Source: Pseudoalteromonas phenolica (GTDB taxonomy: Bacteria > Pseudomonadota > Gammaproteobacteria > Enterobacterales > Alteromonadaceae). From it: 64,000 bases of DNA. The notes beneath the pieces were generated by a model. The model had not been told where the DNA came from. It did no database searches and worked only from the letters and a program-made list of their open reading frames with translations. The stretch covers positions 434,001-498,000 of the forward strand of contig NZ_CP013188.1 in the NCBI RefSeq assembly GCF_001444405.1, read 5' to 3'. The position numbers and the translations under genes are program-made. Below are positions 30,631-39,995 of this stretch, one piece after another; the stretch's first letter is position 1; every line of letters begins with the position of its first letter.

Positions 30631-32502
30631 ATGGCTGTAATTGAAACACTAGCAATTAAAGGTTTAACAACATTAACTTCAGGTATAGTTAAAAAGTTTG
30701 TAGATCTTGGCTGGAATAAAGTTGTAGATGAATTTGAAGCATCATTTAGTGATATTGAATTAAGGCGCTTTTGTTCTTCTTGTGATGAATATGTAAATAT
30801 AAGAACACTCTATTCAAGTGATAAAGATGTGTTCATAAATGATGTATATGTTCCTTTGTTTATGCGTCCAAGTAATGGTGACCATGATAGATATGAGATA
30901 TCAAACCTAAGTTATTATAGTGAGGGTATTACCAACATCATAGGAAAAGCAGGACAAGGGAAATCTACTTTCTTAAGGAAAATGCTTTTAAACGAGATAA
31001 CTCAAGGAAACTGTATTCCGGTTTTTTTTGAGTTGAAATATCTAGAGACAGACAAAACATTATTAGAGCAACTATCAAAATGGTTTATTCGTCACAACCT
31101 TAAAATATCTGAGAAAGGTGTGGAGAGGCTTTTAAGATATGGTTATGTAAAGATATTTTTAGATGGGTTTGATGAGATTCATCCATCTAAACATGATGAG
31201 GCATTAATAACAATTAAAGATCTATCTAGGGCATTTCCAAAAGCTACCATTATCGTAACCAGTAGACCTGAAACTATAATTACGACTGAGCCATTTATTA
31301 GTAATTATACTGTGTTAGATCTTGAAATGGAGCATATCAAACAACTTTATTTAAATATATCTGGTAATAATAAAGAAAAAACCAAAGAGGCTATGGAGCA
31401 GATTGAGAAATACCCTAGCATTCAACAAATTGCTAGAACTCCAATTTTGGCAATATTATTATTCATGACATACAGAACATGGTCAAAAATCCCGGATAGT
31501 CTGTCAGATTTTTACAAAAAAATATTTACAACTCTTCTCACTCATCATGATTCTTTGAAAGCTGGAAAAAGGATTGATAGGGGTATCGACATACCATTAA
31601 ACGATCATCAAATCGAAGACGTTTTTTGTGCATTTTGTTTCAGCTCCTTCAGTGATAATAAGAGTAATTTTAGTGCTAGAGAAGCTTCTGAATATATGCA
31701 GATAGCATTAGAGAGTGAATGTCAAGAAGATATAGAGCCTCAAAGTCTAGTAGAAATCATAAAAAAATGTACTGGCATTTTATGTAGTGACGGGTACGAT
31801 CAGATCACATTCTCACACAAAACACTTCAAGAGTTTTATACAGCTGTTTTTATTTCAGAACAGTCAGAGGAAGATAAAAAAGAGTTTTATAGCTCTGTAA
31901 AATTTGCCCAAGAAGAAAAAAGGTATGAAGGAGTGTTAAAATTTTTGTCTAGTGTAGACAGAAATGATTATGTAGAAAATTATTATATAGCTTGTTTTAA
32001 AGAAATGTTTAATGCTGATAAAGTAACTACTTGCATAGACAATAGAACAATGATGATTGGCCTGAATAAAATCATAGACAGTATTAGTATTCCTTTTAAC
32101 AACATTGAGAGAAAAGCAAGTGGAAATACGCTAACTGTTAGTTTAGGAATGAATCTTTCTGTAGATGATGAGAAAAGTTCATTTTTTTACTTAAAATTAA
32201 CAAGACCTATTTTGAGTTGTCTAATTCAGAGTTCAATATACTTTGAATATCTAAAAAAACTTAAGGACTTGAACAAAGATAAGAAAGAACCAGATGATAA
32301 TATTAAGGTTCCATTATCAGAAGTACTAAAATGTTCAGATAAAAAATTCGTTGATAAATTCTTTGAGTTAATGAAAAATTATTTCTTAAAGTTAGTTTCA
32401 GAAGAGCATGAATTTCTGATCGATTTTCATGAAAAGAAGAAGAGACCTAGCCTTTTGAGAAAAGTTTTTGTTAAGAAGAAAGAAGCAGAACCTTTAGTAT
32501 AA
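30631..32502 (+). CDS. NACHT-domain STAND ATPase, probable anti-phage defence protein
   Basis: 623 residues from the ATG at 30631 (MAVIETLAIKGLTTL), with AAGGA ten nt upstream; an earlier TTG (30592) is rejected. An N-terminal helical region (about 1-95) precedes the NTPase: Walker A GKAGQGKST (about 105-113) and Walker B with the extra acidic residue, FLDGFDE (D178, D181, E182), the NACHT hallmark. A winged-helix/helical region follows (QITFSHKTLQEFYTAVFISE, typical of NACHT proteins), then a basic C-terminus. No toxin, nuclease or repeat domain is recognisable. It resembles short bacterial NACHT proteins shown to block phages. Markedly AT-rich codons and a lone position between terminated genes suggest acquisition. 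Confidence 0.88.
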   Translation: MAVIETLAIKGLTTLTSGIVKKFVDLGWNKVVDEFEASFSDIELRRFCSSCDEYVNIRTLYSSDKDVFINDVYVPLFMRPSNGDHDRYEISNLSYYSEGITNIIGKAGQGKSTFLRKMLLNEITQGNCIPVFFELKYLETDKTLLEQLSKWFIRHNLKISEKGVERLLRYGYVKIFLDGFDEIHPSKHDEALITIKDLSRAFPKATIIVTSRPETIITTEPFISNYTVLDLEMEHIKQLYLNISGNNKEKTKEAMEQIEKYPSIQQIARTPILAILLFMTYRTWSKIPDSLSDFYKKIFTTLLTHHDSLKAGKRIDRGIDIPLNDHQIEDVFCAFCFSSFSDNKSNFSAREASEYMQIALESECQEDIEPQSLVEIIKKCTGILCSDGYDQITFSHKTLQEFYTAVFISEQSEEDKKEFYSSVKFAQEEKRYEGVLKFLSSVDRNDYVENYYIACFKEMFNADKVTTCIDNRTMMIGLNKIIDSISIPFNNIERKASGNTLTVSLGMNLSVDDEKSSFFYLKLTRPILSCLIQSSIYFEYLKKLKDLNKDKKEPDDNIKVPLSEVLKCSDKKFVDKFFELMKNYFLKLVSEEHEFLIDFHEKKKRPSLLRKVFVKKKEAEPLV

Positions 32503-32594
32503 AAATAATACTCCATTTGTATAAGCTAAGATGTAAGTTGTGTACTTTACATGACTTACTTTAGTGCCCTTTTAAAATAATATTAATAAGAACA

Positions 32595-32636
32595 TTGAAC
32601 TAAACAAGGCAACATTAATTTTGTTTAATAGTTCAA
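32595..32636. repeat. Imperfect inverted repeat between NACHT and LytTR genes
   Basis: TTGAACTAAACAA pairs with TTGTTTAATAGTTCAA (3-nt bulge) around a 13-nt loop. It sits between the convergent stops of the NACHT gene (32502) and LytTR gene (32651) and may act as a terminator, though GC content is low. Confidence 0.4.
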
Positions 32637-32650
32637 ATTAATCATAAACA

Positions 32651-33565
32651 CTACTCAAACCATCCCTTAACCTTCTTCATATTCGCTCGACTCACGGGCA
32701 CTTTATCCTGATTTGATAACACCAATTCGCCTTCGCGATTCTTTCTGAGTAACTTTTCTGCATGATTGGAGTTCACCCAATAACTTCGGTGAGTTTGCCC
32801 TTCACTTAGTTTTTTGTCGATATTCGAGAGTGCTTCAATGGCATCTTTTAAGTTGTATAAGATCAGGTGTTGTTCTTGCTCTGTAACGACTTTCAAATAA
32901 TGCAGTTCTGCTTTTAGGCAAATGAGTGAGTCTATGTTGCCTATTTTTGCGATTTTTAAAAAGTCATGCTCTGGCTGTGTAGTTGAATTGTCTTGTGGCT
33001 CAACTGTAGGCTCGGGAATATCAGGGTTAACCATTAAAGGCTCAATCGTCTTGCTTTTATTTTTATTAGCAATATTATCAATGGTTTGAGTGTCTTCTTG
33101 TGACGAGGAAGTCGTGTTGTCAGTGCGTTTTATCTGAAAGCCACTTAGCCAAGGTAAGTTTATCGCCACCCATGAAATGAGTGCCGCGGGTGCCATATTT
33201 TGCCACTCTTCAAACAGGGCATATAAGGTATACGCGGTTTCATGCTCTATATATACGTCGCGCAATAAAGAAAATGGCACATAAATAGTCACCGCTATCA
33301 CTGAGCTGATGGCCAGTTTAACCAGATCGTTTTGTCTTGCTAATACGCCTTTCATTAAGGTGTGTGTGGCAATGAAAAACGCCAAACCAGAGAACACTTG
33401 CACTTGCCAAACGACAAAATTTAGCCAATGGGGCAGTGCATTGTCATCATCTGAGATACTTAAAAGGCATGCTAAAAAGAAGCCAATACAAGCAAAGTAG
33501 CGCCAAGGGCTAATGGAACCAATTGGAAATTGCCCATTCATACAAAAAACTGCCCATTCATACAT
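32651..33565 (-). CDS. Membrane-bound LytTR DNA-binding regulator
   Basis: 304 residues. Four membrane helices (about residues 22-150) are followed by a polar linker rich in Ser/Thr/Gln and a C-terminal LytTR domain (about 205-304: IDSLICLKAELHYLKVVTEQ, HRSYWVNSNHAEKLLR, VPVSRANMKKVKGWF). LytTR proteins bind direct repeats and bend DNA. Here the sensor would be the membrane domain, with no receiver. It is divergent from the TonB-receptor gene with only 81 bp between starts, so it probably regulates that cluster. Start uncertain: ATG 33565 or ATG 33541 lie in a tandem duplication (33531-33564) and neither has a clear ribosome site. Confidence 0.85.
   Translation of the reverse strand: MYEWAVFCMNGQFPIGSISPWRYFACIGFFLACLLSISDDDNALPHWLNFVVWQVQVFSGLAFFIATHTLMKGVLARQNDLVKLAISSVIAVTIYVPFSLLRDVYIEHETAYTLYALFEEWQNMAPAALISWVAINLPWLSGFQIKRTDNTTSSSQEDTQTIDNIANKNKSKTIEPLMVNPDIPEPTVEPQDNSTTQPEHDFLKIAKIGNIDSLICLKAELHYLKVVTEQEQHLILYNLKDAIEALSNIDKKLSEGQTHRSYWVNSNHAEKLLRKNREGELVLSNQDKVPVSRANMKKVKGWFE
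33531..33564. repeat. Tandem 14-bp repeat over the LytTR gene start
   Basis: TGCCCATTCATACA occurs at 33531-33544 and again at 33551-33564, period 20 bp. It duplicates a potential start codon and adjacent bases of the minus-strand regulator gene; the period is not a multiple of three. LytTR proteins bind direct repeats spaced about two turns apart, so an autoregulatory site is possible. Confidence 0.6.
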
Positions 33566-33646
33566 AAATCAATGGCTTAATTAAACCAGAAAGCAACAAC
33601 AGCGTAAATTACTGTCATTAAATAAACGCATATTGAGGATGCAAAA

Positions 33647-35719
33647 ATGACTTTTATTAAATCCACCTTAGCTGTTTTAGTTGGAACCTTCGCGACAAAC
33701 GCTTTAGCTAATACGCAAAATAACAATGACAACGACAAAACAAATATAGAAAGTATTACTGTGGTGGCTTCTAAGCCTGACGGCATAAAAATCAGTTCTG
33801 GTAAGTTATTGTCTTTACCCGGTACGGGTAACGACCCATTAAAAGGTCTTGAAGCCTTACCTGGTGTGGTATTAGCAACGCCCAGTACAGGTGGTCCAGT
33901 TGCTCAGCCGGCCATTCGCGGCAGCTCTGTGAGTGACAATTTATACTTAACTGACGGACTTGAGATGGGCTATGTGTTTCACAATGATGGGATCAGTGTC
34001 TACAATCCCTTGTTAATTGAAAGCTTTGAGTTAAAAACAGGTGCGTGGTCGAGCCAATACGCCAATGCAAATGGCGGTGTGATTTTAACAGAGCTGAGAG
34101 ATCCTGATGCAGATAACCCAATCAATGTTTTAGATTTAAGTTTCTTTAGAAGTGGCTTTTTGTACGAGCAAGCCATTGCAAATAATGCAGCTTTTTATGT
34201 GTCTTTTAGAGAGAGTTTAGTGCATACCTATGTCGATAACTTTATTGAAGATGAAGACTTTTCTTTTGCGGTACCACCTCGAAATCGAGACTACCAAGCC
34301 AAACTGATTTGGGATTTAGACGACAACAATGTGATCAGAGCGACCGCCAGTGGTGCGAAAGATTACATCGAAATAGCCTTCGATGCGGATGGCAGAGACA
34401 TAGGCAAAAACCCAGACTTGGCATCGGGCGAACGTTATCAAACGTATTTTCATAGCCAAGCAATAAGTTGGCAGAACTTTAATGGTGATTTCGAAACCAC
34501 CACCAGCTTAAATTTACTGACGCAAAACCAACAAGAGCGAGAAGGGGATGTGTTTCGTTGGGATGCCGACATCACCAAAGTAATTTTAAAGGCTGACAGT
34601 CAGTATCAAGGAGAAGACGTTGACGTGCTATTTGGCGCCAAGGTGCAATCGACGGAAGTCGATTATGTCAGTAGTGGGCGTCTATTACCTTGTAACTTAG
34701 AGTTTGAAGTGTGCCCACCGAGTTATTTTAGCGATATGTTTGCCGAAGAAGGCACATTAAAATTTGAGCAGTATCACGCTTATGTTTCGGCGAACGGTGA
34801 CTTAAGTGCAAATTGGGACTATCAAGTGGGTGTTGCGCTAATTGGTACTAATAACAACAGTCAAACTTATCTGGAGCCACGTGCACGTTTGGGGTATCGC
34901 TTAAACGACGCACATAAATTGAATTTAAGCGCTGGTATACACCATACATTGATTGATGATTATCAATACCTTATTGAAGGCTATGGTAATACTGAGCTCG
35001 AAGCCAGTGAGGCAACTCACATTGTACTCAATCTTGAATCGACCCTTGATGACGGGTTAAGCATGAAAACAGAGCTGTTCTATAAAGCGCTTGATAACCT
35101 AGTAGTTGCAAACCCGAATGCGCAAAAGCGCTCATTAGCCCAAGATGTGTCTGGTTTTACTCGATTTGAAGATGTTGCCAGTGGCACAGCCTACGGTATT
35201 GAGCTTTTGGTGAATAAGCAGCTTTCAGATGATTGGTTTGGTTGGGCGAGCATTGCCTACAGTAAAACTGAGCGAGACAACCCGCTGACGCAGCAAAAAT
35301 TTAACTCTGAATTTGATTTGCCTTGGGTGGCAAATATCGTACTTGACTACAAGTGGGACGAAAACTGGCAAATAGGCGCGAAGTGGCGCTTCCAAAGTGG
35401 CCGAAGATACACGCAAGTAAACTCTGCAACGCCTTATGTTGAACCAAACAGCGCCACAAATGAGCCGTTATTCTATGTACCAAACTACGGCGAGTTTAAC
35501 GCTGAACAGTGGGGTAACTATCATCGGTTAGATATTCGCGCAGACTATAAAACCGAGTGGTTTGGCTTAGACACCAACTTGTATATTGAAGTGTTAAACG
35601 TGTATGGCTCAAGAGCAGTGCAAGAGCTGGAATATAACGCAGCTTACACTGAGTTTGAAAAAGACTATCAATTTCCTGATATGCCGCTGCCATCAATTGG
35701 CATTAGTATGACCTTTTAA
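33647..35719 (+). CDS. TonB-dependent outer-membrane receptor
   Basis: 690 residues. Signal peptide (MTFIKSTLAVLVGTFATNALA), a TonB-box-like ESITVVASKPD, a plug domain (about 55-150: LEALPGVVLATPSTGGPVAQPAIRGSSVSDNLYLTDGL) and a 22-strand-type barrel ending in the C-terminal signature aromatic, ...IGISMTF. It would import a substrate too large for porins using the TonB-ExbBD energy complex. No Fur box is visible and it is paired with a LytTR regulator and a PhoX-like lipoprotein gene, so the cargo is probably not a common siderophore. GAGGATG precedes the ATG. It ends at a terminator. Confidence 0.93.
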   Translation: MTFIKSTLAVLVGTFATNALANTQNNNDNDKTNIESITVVASKPDGIKISSGKLLSLPGTGNDPLKGLEALPGVVLATPSTGGPVAQPAIRGSSVSDNLYLTDGLEMGYVFHNDGISVYNPLLIESFELKTGAWSSQYANANGGVILTELRDPDADNPINVLDLSFFRSGFLYEQAIANNAAFYVSFRESLVHTYVDNFIEDEDFSFAVPPRNRDYQAKLIWDLDDNNVIRATASGAKDYIEIAFDADGRDIGKNPDLASGERYQTYFHSQAISWQNFNGDFETTTSLNLLTQNQQEREGDVFRWDADITKVILKADSQYQGEDVDVLFGAKVQSTEVDYVSSGRLLPCNLEFEVCPPSYFSDMFAEEGTLKFEQYHAYVSANGDLSANWDYQVGVALIGTNNNSQTYLEPRARLGYRLNDAHKLNLSAGIHHTLIDDYQYLIEGYGNTELEASEATHIVLNLESTLDDGLSMKTELFYKALDNLVVANPNAQKRSLAQDVSGFTRFEDVASGTAYGIELLVNKQLSDDWFGWASIAYSKTERDNPLTQQKFNSEFDLPWVANIVLDYKWDENWQIGAKWRFQSGRRYTQVNSATPYVEPNSATNEPLFYVPNYGEFNAEQWGNYHRLDIRADYKTEWFGLDTNLYIEVLNVYGSRAVQELEYNAAYTEFEKDYQFPDMPLPSIGISMTF

Positions 35720-35749
35720 AGACATCTGTCATTTTGTGAAACGGTAAGA

Positions 35750-35774
35750 AAGAGGCTAAATCGCCTCTTTTTTT
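35750..35774 (+). terminator. Intrinsic terminator after the TonB receptor
   Basis: AAGAGGC / GCCTCTT stem with a 6-nt loop followed by seven Ts; 30 bp after the stop. Confidence 0.88.
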
Positions 35775-35982
35775 ATTTTGTTAAAGTCAGTAAATGCTTG
35801 GTCTTCCATTCGTTTTATGTTGTTTTTCTAATGTAGAAATACGCTTTTCTTAGATGACGGTTGTAATAGAAATTGAGTATTTAAGTCATTGAACTGTCAC
35901 TGATATTTAGCCTAACTTTAAAATAGAGCCTCTATTCTAGCCTGCGTTTTAAACCCAACAAACAACGTAGCAAGGTAAAAAA

Positions 35983-38043
35983 ATGAAAACGAATGGATTA
36001 AAGCTCAGTGCGCTCACACTCAGTATTTTGGTTGCATTATCAGGATGTATCGACGGTGATGACGGTGCGCAGGGCGCGCAAGGTCCACAAGGTGAAACGG
36101 GTCAACAAGGTGTGCAAGGTGAAGTAGGTGAAAACGGAAACGTTGCGCTGATTAACTTAGTTGAGCTTGGCGAAAGTGCTGATTGTACTGACGGTGCAAC
36201 ACGCATTGATGCGGGTGTTGATGCAAACGGTAACGGCACATTAGAGTCAGGCGAAGTACAAAGCTCTACAACTATGTGTAGCGCAGCAGCACGTACATCA
36301 GCAATGCTAGCAGCAGGCGCACAAATTAAGTTTGACCCAGTTGCAGCACCTGAAACGAACTTTGAAAAGCGTCAGATCATGACTGGTCAGGCTAAGGCGG
36401 TAAACGGTGACTCTGTTCAACAGATTAATGCTTCTTATAACATCTTAGCGCGCTCTGGCGACCAATATGGCGATACCGTATTCGGTCAGCTAATCGACAA
36501 AGACGGTCAGCCTTTTTTCACTGAAGATGGCGAGCGTATTGTAGTTAATTCAAACGAATTCACGTCTCTATTACCCATTGGCGACCGTTTATTCTCTGTG
36601 TCACAAATGGAATCTCGCCCGGGTGCGATGTTCTTAATGGAACTAAACCAGAACAAACAAAACGGCGAATTAACCGTTAAAGATATGTGGCAGTTAGATA
36701 TGTCAGATATTGATGGTGGTTGGGTACATTGTGCGGGTTCAGTTACACCATGGAATACTCATTTAGCGTCTGAAGAATATGAGCCGAATGCACGTAATAC
36801 GACGCCAAGCTCAAGTATGGTTGCTTATTTAGGTGGCAATGATGCAGATTGGAACCCTTACTTCTACGGTTGGCCAATCGAAATTGCAGTTGATGCATCT
36901 AAAACAGTACCTGATTCTGAGTTAACTAAGCACTATTCAATTGGTCGTTTAGCGTACGAGTTAGAATACGTGATGCCTGACCAAAAAACTGTTTATCTTA
37001 CAGACGATGGTACAAACGTTGGTTTATACATGTTCTTAGCAGATAAAGAAGGTGATTTATCGGCTGGTACTATGTACGCAATGAAGTGGAATCAAACAAG
37101 TGCTGAGGGCATGGGAGCTGCAGACCTTACTTGGATCAATCTAGGTCACGCAACGTCTGCTGAAATCGAGCCATATGTTCGTGGCAATAAAAAAGTTACT
37201 TTCAATGACATCTTCATGACTGAAGAGCCTGTTGATGGCAAGTGTTCTGCTGAATTTACGTCAATCAATGCGGGTGGTAACGGTCAAGAGTGTTTGCAAC
37301 TGATTGAAGGTATGGACAAAGTGGCGTCTCGTTTAGAAACACGTCGCTACGCTGCAATGATGGGTGCTACAACTGAGCTTCGTAAAGAAGAAGGTATTAC
37401 GTTCGCTGAAGACAAGGGCAAACTTTACCTAGCTATGTCGGCAATCGAGCGTGGCATGGAAGACGGTAAGAAGGGCGGTGTTGAAAATGATGCATACGAC
37501 ATCGGTGGTAGCAACGACATTAAACTCGACGGTTATAACAAATGCGGCGGTGTTTATCAGTTAGATGTTGCTGCAAATGCAGAAATTGGCTCTGAGTATG
37601 TAGCAACGAATATCTCAGGTTTAATTCAAGGTATTCCAGCATATACAGGTTATGGCCCTGAAAGCACAATTCAGAAAAACCCAGAAGCATTTGATAACGC
37701 ACAAAATAAGTGTCACATAGACAGTCTTGCGAACCCTGATAACGTGACTTACATGTCGGGCCATAACACGCTGATCATTGGTGAAGATACAGGTAGTGGT
37801 CACCAGAACGATGTGATTTGGGCGTACGATTTCGACAAAGAAACCCTAACGCGTATTCAAACTACACCTTATGGCGCAGAGACAACGTCGCCTTATTGGT
37901 ATCCAAACATCAATGGTTGGGCTTATTTGATGTCAGTCGTTCAGCACCCATACGGTGAATCTGATAGAGACATGAGTACTAACACTGGTGAAAACCGTGC
38001 TTATACAGGTTATGTAGGTCCTTTCCCTGCAAAAGCTGAGTAA
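35983..38043 (+). CDS. PhoX-like (DUF839) lipoprotein with collagen-like N-terminus
   Basis: 686 residues. Lipoprotein signal peptide with LSGC, acylated Cys22. A short collagen-like Gly-X-Y stretch follows (about 28-52: GAQGAQGPQGETGQQG...). Then a small Cys-bearing module (LVELGESADCTDG...DANGNGTLESGEV...TTMC, DUF7151-like). The main domain (about 130-686) resembles the DUF839/PhoX family: GWVHCAGSVTPWNTHLASEEYEPNA, the calcium/iron-binding style EE, and late GEDTGSGHQNDVIWAYDF. PhoX is a Ca/Fe phosphatase; whether this protein is one is uncertain. AAGG precedes the ATG. Located on the cell surface or periplasmic face beside a TonB receptor. Confidence 0.85.
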   Translation: MKTNGLKLSALTLSILVALSGCIDGDDGAQGAQGPQGETGQQGVQGEVGENGNVALINLVELGESADCTDGATRIDAGVDANGNGTLESGEVQSSTTMCSAAARTSAMLAAGAQIKFDPVAAPETNFEKRQIMTGQAKAVNGDSVQQINASYNILARSGDQYGDTVFGQLIDKDGQPFFTEDGERIVVNSNEFTSLLPIGDRLFSVSQMESRPGAMFLMELNQNKQNGELTVKDMWQLDMSDIDGGWVHCAGSVTPWNTHLASEEYEPNARNTTPSSSMVAYLGGNDADWNPYFYGWPIEIAVDASKTVPDSELTKHYSIGRLAYELEYVMPDQKTVYLTDDGTNVGLYMFLADKEGDLSAGTMYAMKWNQTSAEGMGAADLTWINLGHATSAEIEPYVRGNKKVTFNDIFMTEEPVDGKCSAEFTSINAGGNGQECLQLIEGMDKVASRLETRRYAAMMGATTELRKEEGITFAEDKGKLYLAMSAIERGMEDGKKGGVENDAYDIGGSNDIKLDGYNKCGGVYQLDVAANAEIGSEYVATNISGLIQGIPAYTGYGPESTIQKNPEAFDNAQNKCHIDSLANPDNVTYMSGHNTLIIGEDTGSGHQNDVIWAYDFDKETLTRIQTTPYGAETTSPYWYPNINGWAYLMSVVQHPYGESDRDMSTNTGENRAYTGYVGPFPAKAE

Positions 38044-38292
38044 TCACGACTCTCAATAAATAGCCACGAAATACTAATTTTATTAACTAACTAATCATTC
38101 TAGCGAGCTAAAAATGTCACTAACTTCGTCTGAAATTTCTAATATAGAACAACTATATATCGAACTTTCATCCTCGTTATTGACATTTTTTCCTATCGCG
38201 ATAATAGACTAGCAGTTTAATGCAATTGGTATAAGCCTTATCAAGTGGCTTCTTAAATTCATGCGATATAAATGTATTTTGGAGTTTTCCCA
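38044..38292. other. Intergenic region, nothing recognised
   Basis: About 250 bp between the PhoX-like gene and the two-haem-site gene. No strong hairpin, palindrome or small gene with a ribosome site was seen, so co-transcription cannot be excluded. Confidence 0.4.
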
Positions 38293-39978
38293 ATGCAGAA
38301 AACACATCTAGCTTATAGTGTTGTTGGACTGGTCGTTTTAGGGGCGGCGTCTTTTTACCTATCTGAAAATGCACAAGCAAGTGCTGCTGAACAGTTTAAG
38401 ATTGACACGCTTTCTCATCTTTCTCCATATATTCCAGCTCAATGTTATACCAAACCAGTATCTACTAACGGACAGGTGAATAACTCGTGTTTTGCCTGTC
38501 ATACCGACAGCAAACGTCCAAACTTTTTAAATGATTCTGATGTGCAGTTGAGCTATAGCTTTCCGGGTGAAGCAGCGAAAAACCCGTGGTTGAACATGTT
38601 CAAAGACCGCACGACTGAGGTCGGACGAATTACAGACGATGAAATTCTAGCCTATGTCAGAGAGAGTAATTATTTCACACTTGAAGGTAAATTAGCGCTG
38701 GCAGATCATTTAGAAAAAAACCAAAGCAAATACGATTCGAATAATAATGGTCAATGGGATGGCTATGTTCCTGATAGCTATTTTAATTATGACCATCAAG
38801 GTTTTGATAAAACCCCAGAGGGTGATTACACGGGCTGGCGTACATACGCCTACTACCCTTTGCCTGGAGGCTTCATGCCAACCAATGGGTCAACCGACGA
38901 TGTCAGTATTCGTTTGGCGCCAGCATTTCGAAACAACGAGCAGGGACAATTTGATTTAACCGTTTATACGGTGAATTTAGCCATTGTTGAAGCGTTGATC
39001 AAAGAGCAAGATATTCAAATAGAACCCGTTGATGAAGCGCACCTTGGTGTTGACCTAGATAAAAATGGTGAATTAACCACTGCGAACCTAGTGCGCTACG
39101 AATGGGCACCGCGTGACGGTAAGTTTATGAGTTATGTCGGCCAAGCAAAGCAGCAATTGGCTGAAAAAAAGGTGCATCTTGCGGCGAAACTCTTCCCTGA
39201 AGGCACGGAGTTCTTACACTCTGTTCGTTACCTAGACCTAGACGAGAACGATGATGTTGCCATGTCAGCGCGTATGAAAGAATTACGCTACGCGAAAAAA
39301 CAGTTTTGGATGAATTATTACCAGCTAGAAGAGCTGGTCGAGAAAGAAATCAAAGAACGTTATGACTTTCCGGATAGAACCAAGTTGCTTCGCGGTAGCG
39401 CAGAAGAAGGCTTAACCGTTGCACAAGGCTGGACTTACCAAGGCTTTATTGAAGATAAACGGGGTGCACTGAGACCACAGACCTTTGAAGAGCAGGCATC
39501 ATGTGTGGGGTGTCACAGTGGGATGGGCGTGTTGATGGACTCAAACGTGTCTTTCTATCGAAAGTTACCAACAGAGAGCTTTCAAAAAGGCTGGTATCAC
39601 TGGCAACAAAAGTCATTTGCAGGTACGCCTGACAGAATTCGTGAAACAGACGGACAACCAGAATACAGCTATTACTTAATGAATAACCCAACAGGGGATG
39701 AGTTTAGAGCTAACCATGAAGTCAAAGCCAAGTTTTTTGACCAAGAGGGTAAGCCAAAGCCAGCAGCATTTGCACGTTTACAGCAAGACATCTCTTATTT
39801 GCTTTTGCCTTCTAAGTCTCGCGCGCTTGAATTAAATAAAGCGTATAAAGTGATAGTGGATGAACAAAGTTACATTCATGGTAAAGCGCCGATAGTAAAA
39901 CCATTAGATGATGTGATGCATAAGCAGGTAGAAGTGGACCAAGAAACGGGGATCACTCAAACCTTAAATGCATTTTAA
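38293..39978 (+). CDS. Exported c-type cytochrome-like protein with two haem sites
   Basis: 561 residues from the ATG at 38293 (GGAG eight nt upstream); an ATG at 38272 adds seven residues that encode that ribosome site. The signal peptide or anchor is about 1-32 (cut near QASA). Two covalent haem motifs: CFACH at 66-70 and CVGCH at 404-408, far apart. Between them lie EF-hand-like acidic loops (DSNNNGQWDGY, DLDKNGELTTAN) that may bind calcium. The fold is not a known multihaem cytochrome. It would be a periplasmic or outer-membrane redox protein, possibly oxidising a substrate imported or handled by the neighbouring proteins. Followed after 17 bp by a membrane-protein gene. Confidence 0.8.
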   Translation: MQKTHLAYSVVGLVVLGAASFYLSENAQASAAEQFKIDTLSHLSPYIPAQCYTKPVSTNGQVNNSCFACHTDSKRPNFLNDSDVQLSYSFPGEAAKNPWLNMFKDRTTEVGRITDDEILAYVRESNYFTLEGKLALADHLEKNQSKYDSNNNGQWDGYVPDSYFNYDHQGFDKTPEGDYTGWRTYAYYPLPGGFMPTNGSTDDVSIRLAPAFRNNEQGQFDLTVYTVNLAIVEALIKEQDIQIEPVDEAHLGVDLDKNGELTTANLVRYEWAPRDGKFMSYVGQAKQQLAEKKVHLAAKLFPEGTEFLHSVRYLDLDENDDVAMSARMKELRYAKKQFWMNYYQLEELVEKEIKERYDFPDRTKLLRGSAEEGLTVAQGWTYQGFIEDKRGALRPQTFEEQASCVGCHSGMGVLMDSNVSFYRKLPTESFQKGWYHWQQKSFAGTPDRIRETDGQPEYSYYLMNNPTGDEFRANHEVKAKFFDQEGKPKPAAFARLQQDISYLLLPSKSRALELNKAYKVIVDEQSYIHGKAPIVKPLDDVMHKQVEVDQETGITQTLNAF

Positions 39979-39995
39979 GTGGTACTGGGGGCGGT

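Noticed and set aside
33577..33786. Minus-strand 69-codon frame with membrane-like sequence inside the TonB receptor start
   Set aside because: It is antisense to the signal peptide and TonB box of a well-supported gene and has no ribosome site; hydrophobicity comes from the opposite strand's composition.
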